Shown: positions 17,112 through 26,045 of the stretch, piece by piece
How positions within the stretch are numbered: position 1 is the stretch's first letter
Layout: each line of letters opens with the position of its first letter
Notes under the pieces: generated by a model
The model's input: the letters and a program-made list of their open reading frames with translations, nothing else
Database searches by the model: none
Told to the model about the DNA's origin: nothing
NCBI RefSeq assembly: GCF_020880815.1
Contig: NZ_JAJITD010000026.1
Coordinates: 1 to 64,000 of the forward strand
DNA from: Paraburkholderia sejongensis
GTDB taxonomy: Bacteria; Pseudomonadota; Gammaproteobacteria; Burkholderiales; Burkholderiaceae
Direction: 5' to 3'
DNA length: 64,000 nt
Translations under genes and position numbers: made by a program

Positions 17112-18728
17112 ATGCGTCTCAACCATTTCCAGGCTGCTGTTTCCCTCGTGGTCGCGACGGCCCTGACCGGCTGCGCGATATCGCAGTCCGACATCAATGG
17201 CGCCTATGACTCGGCGACGCATGACGCGACGCATGCGATGGCAAACACAGGCGACGCCATGCCGCTCGTTGAGCATGTGCCGACTGCGTTCCTCGGTGAC
17301 CGTCTGGTGCCCGTCGCGTATGAGGCCACGCTGCCGGCTGTGTTCCGCGAGAAAACCATCACGCTACCGGCAAACCTTCCGATTACGAAAATCGCAACAC
17401 TGGTGTCGGATGCGTCTGGCTATCCCGTTCACCTGAGCCCCGACGTGTTCATTTCACGAGACTCGCTTATCGAAACGACGTCGGGCGCGCCGGGTGGGCA
17501 GGCGAGGAGCCAGTTTGCGCCAGCAAGCGGCAACGTTGAGCCCGTCTACCGGCAGCCCGGAAACGCGCGTATCGGCCAGTACCTGCACAGCGTGACAGAA
17601 GACCTCGGTCTTGCATGGAGCTTCGATGGAGCGACGATCAATATCTCGCGCTTCGTCACCCGCACTTTCCAGATTGCGGCCATCCCGGGCGCCGTAAGCA
17701 TCAAGTCGACGATTTCGAAGGGTACCGACACCTCGACCGGGGCGCAGTCGAATGGCACCGGTACCACCAACGCGAGTACCGGCGCATTCTCCGCAGTCAC
17801 CTCGACCGGACGGGACGGCACGTTCGACCAGATCGCATCGATCACCAAGGAACTCGAGAGCCTGAAGACACCGCTGGGCAAGATCACCGTCAATCCGCAG
17901 ACCCGGCTTGTCACCGTGCGCGATACGAAGGAAGCGGTGGACCGGATGAACGACGTGCTCAAGCACGAGAACGCCGTTTTCACGCGCCAGGTATCGATCC
18001 GCGTGCGCACGTTGCAGGTTGCTCTCAACGACGGATCACAGGCTGGCGTGAGTGCAGACATCATCTTCAACCGCATCTCTGACGGCTTGTTGAAGTACTC
18101 GATCAGCGTGACGTCGCCGACGTCACTCGCGACCTCGGCTGGCCAGGTCGGTCTATCGATCCTGAAGCCCAACGCGCCGCTGACGGGCACGAACGCCGTC
18201 ATCAGTGCGGTGAACACCTATGGCAAGACGATCTCGGACAACACACAGACGAAGATGACGCTCAATGGTCTGCCCGTGTCGATCGGCTCATTCGAGACGA
18301 AGGGCTATCTTGCCGCGACGACGCCATCGGTCGGCTCGATCAGTGGGACGACGGGCGGAGTGCCCGGCCTGACGCCGGGTTCGGTGACGGTCGGTGACTT
18401 CGTGAACATCCTGCCGTCGGTGAACGATCACAACCAGATCATCCTGTCCTACTGGAGCGACAACTCGAAGCTGAACGGTCCCTTCACGACAATCGGCACC
18501 GGCTCGGGCGAGTCGTCCCAGCAGATCCAGTTGCCGGACATTGTCGGCAGCAAGAACGATCAGACGATCGCACTCGCCGACGGCCAGACGGTCGTCATGT
18601 ATGGCGCAACCACCAACAACTACGACGGTTCCAGCAACAACGGCATCCTCGGCGCGAGTGGCGCATGGAATAAGGCGAAGACGTTCCAGGTGATCATGCT
18701 GACCGCGACCGTCGTGCCGTCGATGTGA
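17112..18728 (+). CDS. pilN: Type IVB pilus secretin, lipoprotein (PilN family)
   Basis: 538 residues from the ATG at 17112. The signal peptide ends in a lipobox (VVATALTGC, Cys about 20), so the protein should be lipidated and sorted to the outer membrane. The N-terminal part holds secretin N-domains (ITKIATLVSDASGYPVHLSP, IGQYLHSVTEDLGLAWSFDG); the C-terminal secretin domain includes KITVNPQTRLVTVRDTKEAV, TRQVSIRVRTLQVALNDGS, SVGDFVNILPSVNDHNQIIL and KNDQTIALADGQTVVMYG. Secretins form the gated ring through which the pilus passes. Length is close to R64 PilN. Serine/threonine-rich insertions lie near residues 200-230. Confidence 0.9.
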   Translation: MRLNHFQAAVSLVVATALTGCAISQSDINGAYDSATHDATHAMANTGDAMPLVEHVPTAFLGDRLVPVAYEATLPAVFREKTITLPANLPITKIATLVSDASGYPVHLSPDVFISRDSLIETTSGAPGGQARSQFAPASGNVEPVYRQPGNARIGQYLHSVTEDLGLAWSFDGATINISRFVTRTFQIAAIPGAVSIKSTISKGTDTSTGAQSNGTGTTNASTGAFSAVTSTGRDGTFDQIASITKELESLKTPLGKITVNPQTRLVTVRDTKEAVDRMNDVLKHENAVFTRQVSIRVRTLQVALNDGSQAGVSADIIFNRISDGLLKYSISVTSPTSLATSAGQVGLSILKPNAPLTGTNAVISAVNTYGKTISDNTQTKMTLNGLPVSIGSFETKGYLAATTPSVGSISGTTGGVPGLTPGSVTVGDFVNILPSVNDHNQIILSYWSDNSKLNGPFTTIGTGSGESSQQIQLPDIVGSKNDQTIALADGQTVVMYGATTNNYDGSSNNGILGASGAWNKAKTFQVIMLTATVVPSM

Positions 18729-20017
18729 GCGGCGCGATGCATTTCGAGACCATTCCCAACGAGAAAAAGGCGCGGCTCGTCTTCGGGCTTGACTGGCGGG
18801 CCTATGCAACCAAGGGCGCATCGGGCGAGCGCCGGCGTTATGCCGACGAGCTCGACGCGACGCACTACGTCGAAATCAAGGGCAAGGAAGAGACGGTCGC
18901 GGGCTTCTGCGCGCCCGAACCTGCCGAATGGAAGGGCCTGAAGCTGTATTCGGCTGCCGCGCGCGTGGCAGGTCTTGATCGTGTACGGTCGAAGCCCGCC
19001 GTCCTGGTCCTGGTACAGGACGGCCAGCGGGTGCACATCATCCTCGTCGTTCGCGGCGCGGTGCGCGTCGACCAGACCGTCGCGCTGAACGCGCTTGGGG
19101 ACCGTCGTGACGCGCTCGAGGATGAGTGCGCGAAAGACCGGGTGCGTCTCGTCACAATCGGCCATGGCGCGGACCTGACGGACCTGGACGAACCGTTCAC
19201 GCCCGCGGAGCTGCTGCGAGGCAAGAGCACTGGACTGATCAGAAAGCTGCCGGTCAAGGTGCCGAAGATCATTCCACTGGCCGTCATCGCGGTCGCACTG
19301 GTGTATGTGGGCAGCGAGGCGCTGACCTACATCAATCCGCCCCCGCCGCCGCCCGCGCCCCCGCCGACCTACATGCAGGACTATCAGGCCGCTGTGGCGC
19401 GGACCTTCAACGGCGCGGTCCCGCTCGCTTCGGCCCTTGCACCGGCGCTCATCGACACCTTTGCAAGGCAGGAAACGAACGTCGCCGGCTGGCAGTTTCA
19501 GAAAGCCTCGTGCGGCGCCACGGGCTTCTGCTCGATCACGTTCAAGCGTGAGGGCGGCACTTACAAGGAATTCGACGCGCGCGCGCCGGCCGAAATGCGT
19601 CCGGTCGTGTTTGATCCGAACGGTTTGCAGTTGCAGGTCAAAGGCCCCGCGGTTCCGCGTGTGCAGAAGCTCGCGCTCACCGGGCAAAAGCAGTGGCCAA
19701 CCGCGCAGGCGCTGATCAAGCTGCTTCAGACCGATCCTCAACGGCTGTCGACGAAGCCCGACCAGTTGATGAGTCATGGCTATGTCGTCACTCTACGGCC
19801 GCCGCAACGTCTGCTCGCCCGTCAGCCCAATCCTGGCGAGATAAGCGGCCAGCTCCTGCAGGCGGGAGACTGGACCATCGCGGGTTACATGTGGCAGAGC
19901 CGCCTGCTTCAGAAGCTGCCGGAGAACATGGCGCTCGATTCGATGGATATTGAGCTCAAGGAAGACGGCAGTGGCGTTCATTTCACCGCGAAGGGTAAAT
20001 ACTATGTTTTCCAATAA
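18725..20017 (+). CDS. pilO: Type IVB pilus accessory protein PilO
   Basis: 430 residues from a GTG at 18725 overlapping the pilN stop; an ATG four codons on (18737) is an alternative. A cytoplasmic N-terminal half of about 175 residues (LVFGLDWRAYATKG, AGFCAPEPAEWKGLKLYSAA) is followed by a membrane helix (about 181-198, IIPLAVIAVALVYVGSEAL), a Pro-rich stretch (INPPPPPPAPPPTY) and a periplasmic domain. This is the layout of R64-type PilO, an inner-membrane platform partner of PilQ and PilR. The last 14 bp overlap pilP. Confidence 0.82.
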   Translation: MSGAMHFETIPNEKKARLVFGLDWRAYATKGASGERRRYADELDATHYVEIKGKEETVAGFCAPEPAEWKGLKLYSAAARVAGLDRVRSKPAVLVLVQDGQRVHIILVVRGAVRVDQTVALNALGDRRDALEDECAKDRVRLVTIGHGADLTDLDEPFTPAELLRGKSTGLIRKLPVKVPKIIPLAVIAVALVYVGSEALTYINPPPPPPAPPPTYMQDYQAAVARTFNGAVPLASALAPALIDTFARQETNVAGWQFQKASCGATGFCSITFKREGGTYKEFDARAPAEMRPVVFDPNGLQLQVKGPAVPRVQKLALTGQKQWPTAQALIKLLQTDPQRLSTKPDQLMSHGYVVTLRPPQRLLARQPNPGEISGQLLQAGDWTIAGYMWQSRLLQKLPENMALDSMDIELKEDGSGVHFTAKGKYYVFQ

Positions 20018-20579
20018 GCTTGGCCGCTTCGCGGCGGCATCGCTTTTCGTGTTCTGCGCCGTTGGGCTCGCACACGCCGATGAAAAGCAGCTGACGCTCG
20101 ATGACATCGACACTCTGGCGCGACAGAACCTGGTCAACTCGATGCGCAAATCGGATGGCGTACAGCCGTCGGCGGGCGGGGTCGCACTGAGCGCACCAAT
20201 CATGGGTGCGCCGCCCGCTGCCGCGAGTCCAACAGTCGTCGCCAAACCGAAGCGCGCTGACGCGCCGGCGAAGCGCGTTGTACCGGTGTCTTTCGTTGGC
20301 GCCTATAGCGATGCGTCGGGCGCGCATGTGCTCTACGAGTATCAGGGCGGTGTCTACACGGCAAGTCGCGGAGAGAAGCTCTTGAACGGCTGGACAGTGA
20401 CGCATGTCGATGGATATCGGGTCACCGTCGCCGAAGGCAAACGCAACTGGTCAGACGTCATCTCGGTCCCAGGGGGCGCTGCGTCTGTGGGCGACAACCC
20501 GGCCATTCAGGCAATCACCGATCTCGGCGGGCCTCTCCCGGTCGCCACCAACGTCGGCATCTTTCCGGGAGCACACTGA
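20004..20579 (+). CDS. pilP: Type IVB pilus protein PilP
   Basis: 191 residues from the ATG at 20004, nested in the end of pilO. Signal peptide (FAAASLFVFCAVGLAHA), a short helical segment (TLDDIDTLARQNLVNSMRKS), an Ala/Pro linker and a C-terminal beta domain (VSFVGAYSDASGAHVLYEYQ, EKLLNGWTVTHVDGYRVTV). The order pilN-O-P-Q matches R64-type thin-pilus operons. PilP is thought to be periplasmic, linking the inner-membrane platform and the secretin. Confidence 0.82.
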   Translation: MFSNKLGRFAAASLFVFCAVGLAHADEKQLTLDDIDTLARQNLVNSMRKSDGVQPSAGGVALSAPIMGAPPAAASPTVVAKPKRADAPAKRVVPVSFVGAYSDASGAHVLYEYQGGVYTASRGEKLLNGWTVTHVDGYRVTVAEGKRNWSDVISVPGGAASVGDNPAIQAITDLGGPLPVATNVGIFPGAH

Positions 20580-20581
20580 TC

Positions 20582-23047
20582 ATGAGCATCTTTTCGGGTG
20601 TTGAATCGGATGACGTCCAATCCAGCCGTGGTTTCCTGAAAAGGTTCCGTGGTGTCAGGCCAAACGCGTTCGTCGAACCGGGGCAGGCCGCAGCGAAGGC
20701 GGCAGGGAAGGCGGCAGGGAAGGCGGCAGGGAAGGCGGCGGGGAAGGCGACGGGTCAGCCCGGTCAGGAACCGACCTTCAGGGAGCCGATGCGCGCTATC
20801 AACCCGACGGTGTCATTTCTCGGGCGAAAACTCTCCGGCGACGATATCGAGGACGTGGAGTCTTTCACCGAGCTCGACGCCGGACACGCGGTACCGGCCA
20901 GCCGCCAGGCGGTCGCGGATGCGCCGGCGCCCAGCGTGTCGACACAGCCGACATTGCCCGTCACCACGTCAGAGGCGGCTGCGGATTGCGCCAGACCGGC
21001 TCCTCTCGAGCAGGACTCGTCTGCAAGCGCTGCTGGCGCTGACATGGCCAGCACGCTAGGCGATGCGTACGCTGAAGGTGAAAAGGCGTTGCGCGAGCTC
21101 GATGCGCTGATCGCTGCGCAACAAGGCACTGCTGAGCAAGTTTCGGCTCCCGCAGCACAAGCTTTCGCTTCCGAGCCGCGGACTGCTGCGCAAGCGCAGC
21201 CGCAGCAGCCGGAACCGCAACCCCAGTATCGGCAGGATACTGAAGCGACGACGCCCGACCCTGCTGATCTATCGCTGGTGGCACGGGCCGACTCGCCCGA
21301 GCCGGTGCAAGCCGTTCCGCGCGCTGCGGTGGCGGCCGCGACTGCCGCCGAGGTCGAGGAAGATGACGGTGATGAGCCGACCGGCGAGCAAAACGGCAGA
21401 CCGGTGCTGGCATCGGCCGACGCACTGCCCGATTTCAAGCGGATCGTCACAGGCACCGACAGCGACGCCACCCTCAGACTGTCGGCTGCTGCGCGCAAGG
21501 AATTCGTCGCGGTCGAAATCCAGCCTGGCATCGCGATCGTCGCCGCGACCGCGCGTTTTAGCGAACGGGCCCAGTTCACCACGTTCGTGAAGGATCTTGC
21601 CGCACGCGACCTGCTCGTGCAGGAAGAGATGATCGCGACCGAGGAAGTGATCGCGGCCATCTACGAAGGAAAGAAGCGCGAGGTAACTGGCAACGTCGAG
21701 CGCGAAGCGTCGCGCGCTATCGGCAACTTCCGTGACATCATTGAAGCCGCGCACTCCTACGGTGCGAGCGACATCGCGATCGAGCCACGAGATTTTCGCG
21801 GTGAGGTGGAAGTGCGTTTCCGCGTCAACGGCGATAAGTACACCTATCGCCGTCTGCCGAAGAACATCGTGCGGCGCGCGCTGTCTGCCGCATATTCGGA
21901 TCTGGTGCAGAAGAACACCAACTCGGGCAATTCGTTCCAGCCGAGCGCGCCGCAGTCCGCCATGATCCCGCTGGTCGTGGGACGCGACACCATCAACCTG
22001 CGCTGGCAGTCCGCACCGACCGTCGGCGGCTATGACGTTGCGCTTCGTCTTCTCGACGGCAATTTCAAGAATTACTCGGTCCTGATGCCGCACCAGATGG
22101 GCCTCGCTCCGAGCCAGCTCGCGCTGATCGACGCGCTCAATTATGTGAGCGGGGGCATCACTGTTCTGACCGGCGAGACTGGATCGGGCAAGACGACGCT
22201 GCTCCGCGCGCTGTCGTACATGCTGCCCGATCGCGAACTGAAGAAGCAGTTTGCCGTCAGCGAGCCGTCCGAATATCCATTGCCGTGGCTGTCTGAAATC
22301 TCGATCATCCGCCGACCGGATGAATCCGACGACGAGGCCAATCGCAAATACGCGGAAGTGGTGCGCACGCTGATGCGGATGGACCCGGACGATGTGACGA
22401 TCTCGGAAGTGCGGGACCGCGTGGTCATGGGACTCGTGGCGGAGCTTGGGCTGACCGGGCACCCGGTGCGTTTTTCGCTGCACGCAGGCGACATCATTTC
22501 TGCCTTCATGCGGATGGCGGGCGGCCGTCTCATGCTGCCGATCGATGAGCTCGCTGCCGAAGGGTTTGTGAATGCAGTAGGCAACCAGAAGCTGATTCCG
22601 ACACTCTGTCCGCACTGCAAGCTGCCGGCCGAAGACGTGATGCAGCAATCCGACCTCGCTCTGCTGCGCACGAAGTTCGGACTCGACACGTCGCGCATGG
22701 CATGTCGCAATCATGCAGGTTGCCAGCACTGCCGCCTCGATGGTCTGTTCTCGCGTGATGGCAAGGTCGCGGGCGGCACGAAGCGGCCCACGCTCGCTGC
22801 CGAACTGTACCGGCCGACCGAGGAGTTTCGCGAACGGATAGCGGCCCGCGATTGGGCCGGCGCACGTCAGGTCTGGCGTGGTGAAAGGAAAACCACGTTC
22901 GACAACGAGGACATGACTGGAAAGACGGTATATGAACACGCTCTTTTCAAGGCTTCGCGCGGCGAAATAGACCCACAATTCATGAACCGTTCCATGCAGT
23001 CGTTCGCGCAGTACCGGGTATTCCCCGGCGCCGACGGAAAACTCTAA
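20582..23047 (+). CDS. pilQ: Type IVB pilus assembly ATPase PilQ with long N-terminal extension
   Basis: 821 residues, about 300 more than R64 PilQ. The C-terminal 480 residues form a GspE/PulE-type secretion ATPase: Walker A LTGETGSGKTTLLRALSY (about 528-545), Asp-box/Walker B region RMDPDDVTISEVRDRVVMGL (about 598-617) with a His-box in HPVRFSLHAGD, and a zinc-type cysteine cluster (CPHC, about 678, and CRNHAGCQHC, about 707). It should power pilus extension at the inner membrane. The N-terminal third is Ala/Pro/Gln-rich and low complexity; residues about 40-58 are a KAAGKAAG tandem repeat coded by a 12-bp unit at 20695-20750. Only 2 bp separate it from pilP. Confidence 0.88.
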   Translation: MSIFSGVESDDVQSSRGFLKRFRGVRPNAFVEPGQAAAKAAGKAAGKAAGKAAGKATGQPGQEPTFREPMRAINPTVSFLGRKLSGDDIEDVESFTELDAGHAVPASRQAVADAPAPSVSTQPTLPVTTSEAAADCARPAPLEQDSSASAAGADMASTLGDAYAEGEKALRELDALIAAQQGTAEQVSAPAAQAFASEPRTAAQAQPQQPEPQPQYRQDTEATTPDPADLSLVARADSPEPVQAVPRAAVAAATAAEVEEDDGDEPTGEQNGRPVLASADALPDFKRIVTGTDSDATLRLSAAARKEFVAVEIQPGIAIVAATARFSERAQFTTFVKDLAARDLLVQEEMIATEEVIAAIYEGKKREVTGNVEREASRAIGNFRDIIEAAHSYGASDIAIEPRDFRGEVEVRFRVNGDKYTYRRLPKNIVRRALSAAYSDLVQKNTNSGNSFQPSAPQSAMIPLVVGRDTINLRWQSAPTVGGYDVALRLLDGNFKNYSVLMPHQMGLAPSQLALIDALNYVSGGITVLTGETGSGKTTLLRALSYMLPDRELKKQFAVSEPSEYPLPWLSEISIIRRPDESDDEANRKYAEVVRTLMRMDPDDVTISEVRDRVVMGLVAELGLTGHPVRFSLHAGDIISAFMRMAGGRLMLPIDELAAEGFVNAVGNQKLIPTLCPHCKLPAEDVMQQSDLALLRTKFGLDTSRMACRNHAGCQHCRLDGLFSRDGKVAGGTKRPTLAAELYRPTEEFRERIAARDWAGARQVWRGERKTTFDNEDMTGKTVYEHALFKASRGEIDPQFMNRSMQSFAQYRVFPGADGKL
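20695..20750 (+). repeat. 12-bp tandem repeat inside pilQ
   Basis: The unit AAGGCGGCAGGG recurs about four and a half times with one or two changes in the last copies, encoding KAAG repeats. Being a multiple of three, copy-number slippage would alter protein length without breaking the frame. Confidence 0.85.
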
Positions 23048-23061
23048 GAGGTTGATGAGTC

Positions 23062-24180
23062 ATGTTCAGTTCGTTGGTTGCTCTGCTGCCTGAAGTGACG
23101 CAGATGCGAATCGCACGCTGGCGCTTCCAGGGCGTGCGCGAGACGTTCTACAAGGAAACGCGCCTCGACATCGAGAAGAAAGGGCTGCGTGACGTGGAAA
23201 CGCTGCGCGAGCGGCTCGAGACATACGAGAGCCGCAATCGCAAGCGCGGTCGTATTGAATGGAAAGTGTTTGCGAAGGTTCGCGAGCGTCTGGTCAAGGG
23301 CGATTCGTTTTCGGCTGCGATCAAGCCGTTCATTCCGGGCGACGAATACACGCTTTTCGATATTGCTGACGAGTCCACGCAGAAAGACGCGGTCGTCCGC
23401 GGATTCGAGCTTGCCGAAATGGCCGCTTTCGCCAAGCGCACACTGTCATCGCAGACGGCGATGCAGGTGGCCTATCCGACCTTTCTGCTCGTCTATCTGT
23501 ACGGCTTCTGCATGATGTTCGGCGGGATGATCTATCCGCAGGTGGTCGAGATCCGGCCGCTCGAGCAGTGGCCGGACGCGGGCAGGCTGCTGTACCACAT
23601 CGACACGTCCGCGTACGAATACTGGTGGGTGTCGGCGTCGCTGATCCTGGGAGCGATCGCTGCGTATTTCTATAGCCTCAAACGCTGGGTCGGACGTGTC
23701 CGAGCCCGGTTCGATAACTTCCCGCTCATGTGGCGCAACCGCCGTGACATGCGCGCAGCGTTGCTGATCGTTTCGCTCGCGGGTCTTTTCGACTCGAACC
23801 TCACGCTGCGGGCGGCCATCAATCGTGTGGCGCATACCGCAGATCCGTGGCTGCGCTGGCACCTGATGACAATGAGCAGGCGTCTGACGCAGCGCCCCGA
23901 TCAGCCCATGCGCGCCCTTGACACGGGCATCTTCTCGGAAATGATCGTCGACACGATCACCGATGCGGCGGGCCGCGACCAGTTCGAAGCGGCGATCAAG
24001 TCGCTCGGTCGCGAATCGCTGGCGCGCGTCGTGGAAGCCGTCAAACGCAACGCAAGGCTGACCCATTACGTGCTGCTCGCTTTCGCCGTTGCGCTTTTTC
24101 TGACGATCGGCGTCGGCTCGTACGTCGTGACAGGTGCCGTGAACATGACGGGCGGAATCCCTGTCGCCGGCGCCCAGTAG
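23062..24180 (+). CDS. pilR: Type IVB pilus inner-membrane platform protein PilR (GspF family)
   Basis: 372 residues. Two T2SF/GspF-type halves with membrane segments at about 134-155 (AYPTFLLVYLYGFCMMFGGM), 190-212 (YWWVSASLILGAIAAYFYSL) and 338-362 (HYVLLAFAVALFLTIGVGSY), and the family pattern of cytoplasmic helices (RVRERL-, SLAGLFDSNLTLRAAINRVA). The platform protein couples the PilQ ATPase to pilin polymerisation. It starts 14 bp after pilQ, with an AGAGG element upstream. Confidence 0.85.
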   Translation: MFSSLVALLPEVTQMRIARWRFQGVRETFYKETRLDIEKKGLRDVETLRERLETYESRNRKRGRIEWKVFAKVRERLVKGDSFSAAIKPFIPGDEYTLFDIADESTQKDAVVRGFELAEMAAFAKRTLSSQTAMQVAYPTFLLVYLYGFCMMFGGMIYPQVVEIRPLEQWPDAGRLLYHIDTSAYEYWWVSASLILGAIAAYFYSLKRWVGRVRARFDNFPLMWRNRRDMRAALLIVSLAGLFDSNLTLRAAINRVAHTADPWLRWHLMTMSRRLTQRPDQPMRALDTGIFSEMIVDTITDAAGRDQFEAAIKSLGRESLARVVEAVKRNARLTHYVLLAFAVALFLTIGVGSYVVTGAVNMTGGIPVAGAQ

Positions 24181-24207
24181 TCTCGTTCAACGCATCTTTC
24201 ATCTAGT

Positions 24208-24223
24208 TGCCCTCGAGAGGGCA
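24208..24223 (+). other. Hairpin in the pilR-pilS gap
   Basis: TGCCCTCGAGAGGGCA can fold as TGCCC/GGGCA around TCGAGA. It lies 20 bp before the prepilin start and is not followed by a T-run, so it may stabilise the highly expressed pilin mRNA rather than terminate transcription. Confidence 0.4.
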
Positions 24224-24242
24224 TGACCTTCGGGAGAACCAC

Positions 24243-24836
24243 ATGCAACAACAAAAAATCTCGTCCGTTCGCCGTTTGAATCTGCTCCGGATGGCACGGC
24301 GCAAGAAGCAGTCCGGTGAGCTTTCGCTGATCGAGGCCGGCGCATACATGGCTGGCGCCGCGCTGCTGGCGATCGCGGTGATCAAAGGCAGTGCGTACGT
24401 CTACACGCTCATCAAGTCGCAGCAATTCACGAGCGAAGCGCAGATGTTCCATACGGGCATTCTCAACGCAACGCAAAATGACGCGGACTTCTCTTCCGAG
24501 ACGTTGACTACGCTCGCGAAAAACCGCGCGTTCGATTCCGCTGGGTCCCGGCTCGCGAGCGACAACTCGTCGCTCAAGGGCATCTTCAATCAGCCCGTGT
24601 TGGTGAGCGTGGGCACGCTGAGCACCGCCAACGACTCGTTGATTCTCAGCTACCAGGTCCCCGCCGCGGTGTGCGCCATGAGCATCGCCGCATTGACCAA
24701 CACGTTCTCGCAGGTCGGCGCGAATAGCACGACGCTCGCTGGTCCGACGACGACCTTCAACAGTAGCACCGCCGGTACTGCGTGTGCGTCGGCGGGCGCT
24801 TACGCGACACTCCAGCTATACACCTCGCGCACCTAA
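24243..24836 (+). CDS. pilS: Type IVB prepilin PilS (major pilin)
   Basis: 197 residues from the ATG at 24243 behind a GGGAGAACC ribosome binding site; an upstream in-frame ATG at 24207 would pass through the hairpin and is less likely. A long basic leader (about 27 residues, RRLNLLRMARRKKQSG) precedes ELSLIEAGAYMAGAALLAIA, the hydrophobic N-terminal helix of a type IVB pilin. Prepilin peptidase would cut after the Gly; the resulting Glu falls at +6 rather than the usual +5. Two C-terminal cysteines (VCAMSIAAL and ACASAG) could form the pilin disulphide. No prepilin peptidase gene is in the window. Confidence 0.8.
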   Translation: MQQQKISSVRRLNLLRMARRKKQSGELSLIEAGAYMAGAALLAIAVIKGSAYVYTLIKSQQFTSEAQMFHTGILNATQNDADFSSETLTTLAKNRAFDSAGSRLASDNSSLKGIFNQPVLVSVGTLSTANDSLILSYQVPAAVCAMSIAALTNTFSQVGANSTTLAGPTTTFNSSTAGTACASAGAYATLQLYTSRT

Positions 24837-24851
24837 CGGGACGGGCGCAAC

Positions 24852-26036
24852 ATGGGTAGCCTGCTTGAAATGATGTTTGTGCTGCTGGGATCGGCGATCC
24901 TGACGGTGCAGGGCATCAAGCTCGATATTGAGCATAAGCGCGCGACGATGCTGGCGCTGGAAGGGCAGAACGAGGCCACGCTCGTGACGGCTTTCCAGGG
25001 GTGGATCACGGACAACTTCGCCGCGATCCTGACGCAATACACCGCGTCGGGAAACAATCCGACGATCACCCCTCCGACGATCGCGCAACTGGCGACGGCG
25101 GGCAACCTCAAACAGGCGCATAAGAACGGTCCTTATTGGGGCGGCTCGTACGCGACCACAATGACGATGGTGCCGTCCGGTTGCACGCAAAGCGCCGGGA
25201 ACTGTCACGTCGCCTTCACGATGTACCCAACCGCGCAGCTGCTCAAGGGCGGTCAGGCGGACGTTGCAGGCGCGGCCCAAATAGCGCAGGCGGCTTCCAG
25301 GCTCGCCGGCACAAGCCAGTTCGGCTATTCGAACGCGCAGAATCCCGCGCAGATCGTTGGCATCAACGGATCGTTCACGGCGACTAACCCGTTGGGATCA
25401 AAAGCCGCGTCGATCATGGGGACCAACGGTCCGGCCACAGACGGCAATTCTGTCTATATCCGGCGCGATGGGAGCCTGACCTGGACCGGCGACCAGGACG
25501 TCAACAATGTCAGCCTCAAGAACGTCAACGACATCAAGACGCAGACCCTCGAAGCGAGCGGAGCGGTGACCGCCGAGAGCGTGGCGGCGACCGGCGCGGT
25601 GACGGCTGCAACCATGACCGCCACGGGGGCCATAAAAGGCAACTCCGTCACCTCGACGTCGACGCTACAGGCCGGAAATATCGCAGTGCCACGCGCTTCC
25701 TGTTCACCGTACACGAACGGTGCGACGGCGAGCGCATACGATGGCTCGGGGCTGCAATTCACGTGTCAGAACGGGCTCTGGCTGCCGACCGGCGGGAATC
25801 TGCTGCGGATGGGTTACTCCCCAGTTTATGACGGCTGGAACCTCGCAAAGCCGGCCTGTCCCGCAGGCGGAACAGCCATTATTGAGCTGACACCTCAGTA
25901 CTGGTACGTCAACGAGTCTGCCACCGTGAACTACAACGCCACCGACTACGGGAATTACTGGTACATCAGAATCACGGACGGGTCAGGCGCCGGTATTTTC
26001 GCAATGGCGAGTGCCGGCACCTACTGCTCTTACTAG
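24852..26036 (+). CDS. pilV: PilV-like minor pilin / pilus tip adhesin
   Basis: 394 residues. The very short leader before SLLEMMFVLLGSAILTVQGI gives a pilin-type N-terminal helix. The middle (about 60-235) is Thr/Ala-rich, with GNNPTITPPTIAQLATAGNL and an imperfect repeat (VTAESVAATGAVTAATMTAT, about 237-258). The C-terminal 110 residues contain six cysteines and SGLQFTCQNGLWLPTGG, typical of the variable tip domain of shufflon-type PilV proteins. No shufflon repeats, inverted alternative C-termini or Rci-type recombinase are seen next to it, so the tip appears fixed. Confidence 0.7.
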   Translation: MGSLLEMMFVLLGSAILTVQGIKLDIEHKRATMLALEGQNEATLVTAFQGWITDNFAAILTQYTASGNNPTITPPTIAQLATAGNLKQAHKNGPYWGGSYATTMTMVPSGCTQSAGNCHVAFTMYPTAQLLKGGQADVAGAAQIAQAASRLAGTSQFGYSNAQNPAQIVGINGSFTATNPLGSKAASIMGTNGPATDGNSVYIRRDGSLTWTGDQDVNNVSLKNVNDIKTQTLEASGAVTAESVAATGAVTAATMTATGAIKGNSVTSTSTLQAGNIAVPRASCSPYTNGATASAYDGSGLQFTCQNGLWLPTGGNLLRMGYSPVYDGWNLAKPACPAGGTAIIELTPQYWYVNESATVNYNATDYGNYWYIRITDGSGAGIFAMASAGTYCSY

Positions 26037-26045
26037 CGAATAGCT

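Noticed and set aside
21269..22978. 569-residue minus-strand ORF opposite pilQ
   Set aside because: Antisense shadow of the well-supported PilQ ATPase, with His/Arg-rich composition typical of high-GC antisense frames.
24852..26036. Shufflon repeats in or after the PilV-like gene
   Set aside because: I looked for inverted 19-bp type repeats and alternative C-terminal segments and saw none; only imperfect Thr/Ala-rich repeats inside the coding region.
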